This document shows, one piece after another, positions 63,025-64,000 of a DNA stretch of 64,000 nt (position 1 is the first letter of the stretch; every line of letters begins with the position of its first letter). The position numbers and the translations under genes were made by a program. Location of the stretch: assembly GCF_019042215.1 (NCBI RefSeq), contig NZ_JAHQCS010000094.1, positions 1 through 64,000 on the forward strand, read 5' to 3'. The notes under the pieces are model-generated. The model was not told where the DNA came from, did not search any database, and saw nothing but the letters and a program-made list of their open reading frames with translations. Source of the stretch: Evansella tamaricis. GTDB lineage: Bacteria; Bacillota; Bacilli; Bacillales; Salisediminibacteriaceae.

Positions 63025-63480
63025 ATGAACCCAATTTACTTATTTTTGCTAGCATCCATCATCGCAGTAATTGGACTTGTAATACTGTTTAAACGGTTAG
63101 GCCTTTCAATGGAGGATAAATTGGAGAAAGGGGAAGATGTAACTCAGGAATCTTTCCAAAGGGAAACAAACCGATTCTTTATGATGGCACCCCTCGTGGA
63201 AATGATTCCAATCTTATTGGTAGTTCTTGCTTTTATGCAAATGGAAGGATGGGCAGGTGAACTTACCCAAGATGATATCGTCTTTCCAATTGTCATTGTA
63301 GTAATCATCTGGTTCTTTGGGGGATTAAACGTCTTTCTCACTCGAAAACGAATTTTGATGGCAACGGATGTGAAATCAAATTCTAAAAACTACATCAACA
63401 CATTATCTTTCATTTCGTTTGCATTAATTGGTTCCTTACCAGTTATTTCAATCGTTGGATTGATTTTATTTACAGCATAA
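63025..63480 (+). CDS. Small membrane protein
   Basis: I do not recognise this 151-residue protein. It has four probable helices: about 3-22 (IYLFLLASIIAVIGLVILF), 52-70 (MAPLVEMIPILLVVLAFM), 85-106 (VFPIVIVVIIWFFGGLNVFL) and 128-150. A charged stretch between helices 1 and 2 (KLEKGEDVTQESFQRE) is likely cytoplasmic. GGAGG lies near the ATG. It lies between spoVIF and the last gene with no strong link to either. Confidence 0.65.
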   Translation: MNPIYLFLLASIIAVIGLVILFKRLGLSMEDKLEKGEDVTQESFQRETNRFFMMAPLVEMIPILLVVLAFMQMEGWAGELTQDDIVFPIVIVVIIWFFGGLNVFLTRKRILMATDVKSNSKNYINTLSFISFALIGSLPVISIVGLILFTA

Positions 63481-63601
63481 AGAAATGAATGTGTTTCTGT
63501 ATTGAAAAGTATTTTATTTTTGGTTTGGTGATTATATCCGATTAACTTCCTTTCATTAACTGTCATATAGTATAGAAGTGTTAAAACGGGAGGTTATTGA
63601 T

Positions 63602-63955
63602 TTGCATTATCACCACACCTTTTATTTAGACCGACCAGTGAGGGAACAGAATTCTCCCTTTCCACCTGTGAAGACAGAACTTTTTGAAGAGTCGCTTTAT
63701 GCTTATGAAGAACTGATGGAACAAGGAAAAATAATTTTAAATAGCCTTCAGTCGTCAAAGGAATTGATTCGTGAGTTAATGAATGCAGCACAGGAAAGCA
63801 ACGACGAAGAAGTGGACCGGATTATCCAATCCACAGGGGTATCTTCAATTGTTAATACTTCCTATACTCCAAATGGGGTAACCTTTACACTGTATGCTGA
63901 TTCAGAGAGTGTTTCCAGATGTTGCACCTTAACGATGTACCTACGCTGGGGATAA
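63602..63955 (+). CDS. Unrecognised small protein
   Basis: A 117-residue protein without membrane segments. The middle (residues about 24-85) is acidic and predicted helical (FEESLYAYEELMEQGK, ELIRELMNAAQ). The end has FTLYADSESVSRCCTLTMYLRWG, beta-like with a Cys pair. It starts at TTG 63602 with GGGAGG nine bases upstream. I cannot assign a family. A terminator hairpin overlaps its stop codon. Confidence 0.65.
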   Translation: MHYHHTFYLDRPVREQNSPFPPVKTELFEESLYAYEELMEQGKIILNSLQSSKELIRELMNAAQESNDEEVDRIIQSTGVSSIVNTSYTPNGVTFTLYADSESVSRCCTLTMYLRWG

Positions 63956-63998
63956 TGAAGAAGCGATTCGTACTTACGGATTGCTTCTTCATTCTTTA
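63954..63998 (+). terminator. Terminator of last gene
   Basis: AATGAAGAAGC (63954-63964) pairs perfectly with GCTTCTTCATT (63983-63993); inner bases CGT/ACG pair further. CTTT follows. Confidence 0.75.
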
Positions 63999-64000
63999 AC

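Noticed and set aside
1-64000. CRISPR array, tRNA, rRNA, transposase or phage genes
   Set aside because: No regular spaced repeats, no tRNA-like or rRNA-like sequence and no transposase or phage protein was found in any frame.

Overview
The window looks like a chromosomal segment of a low-GC, endospore-forming Bacillaceae of the Oceanobacillus/Virgibacillus type. Supporting signs are AT-rich DNA with strong AGGAGG-type ribosome binding sites, a tRNA-Pro T-box before proBA, a SpoVIF and a YfhD-family gene, a SigX-like sigma factor, and Bacillaceae-style intergenic repeats ending in a GGAGCTAGACA-type motif. This is inference from gene content; no rRNA marker is present. I saw no tRNA, rRNA, CRISPR array, prophage or intact insertion sequence.

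Region 1 (1-13.3 kb) holds housekeeping and cell-surface genes: proBA under a T-box, ilvE, adenine deaminase, an iron alcohol dehydrogenase, a polysaccharide deacetylase with a copper-amine-oxidase-type N-terminal domain, a ComEC-like lipoprotein with its DUF3006 partner, a Gln/Pro-rich protein and an M50B-type membrane protease. Region 2 (13.3-26 kb) holds an orphan plus-strand terminator with structured DNA before it, an aspartase/fumarase family enzyme, a DUF2812 protein, trhO, a DHA2 efflux pump, a phosphoesterase, a DUF6671 protein, a 59-codon yfhD gene, and a three-gene operon of ATP-grasp, alpha-E and transglutaminase proteins. Region 3 (26-38 kb) has a HAD phosphatase, an ABC transporter followed by a two-component system, a luciferase-like oxidoreductase, a YuiH-like molybdoprotein, a permuted NlpC/P60 hydrolase, E. 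coli-type speD and an S9 peptidase.

Region 4 (38-56 kb) is a large exopolysaccharide locus. A sigma-A promoter at 38078 drives a leader of about 330 nt with nested stems, which I propose is an EAR-type antitermination RNA. It precedes an EpsC/PglF-like dehydratase, a phosphoglycosyl transferase, a DegT aminotransferase, a MurJ-type flippase, Wzz- and Wzy-type proteins, three glycosyltransferases and a CpsD tyrosine kinase. After an internal terminator come a fold-III PLP decarboxylase, an ATP-grasp ligase, an acyltransferase, RfbB, RfbC and a double GNAT protein. Two terminators inside the cluster fit a read-through mechanism. The decarboxylase/ATP-grasp/acyltransferase block suggests an unusual amino-acid-derived decoration.

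Region 5 (56-64 kb) holds regulatory and membrane genes: a PRC-barrel protein, a PadR/HAAS-type/beta-propeller operon with a palindrome exactly in the promoter spacer, a TetR/CPBP pair with two matching operator-like sites, a SigX-like factor with no anti-sigma gene beside it, SpoVIF and two unrecognised small proteins. Four related intergenic repeat copies or fragments are scattered over the window.
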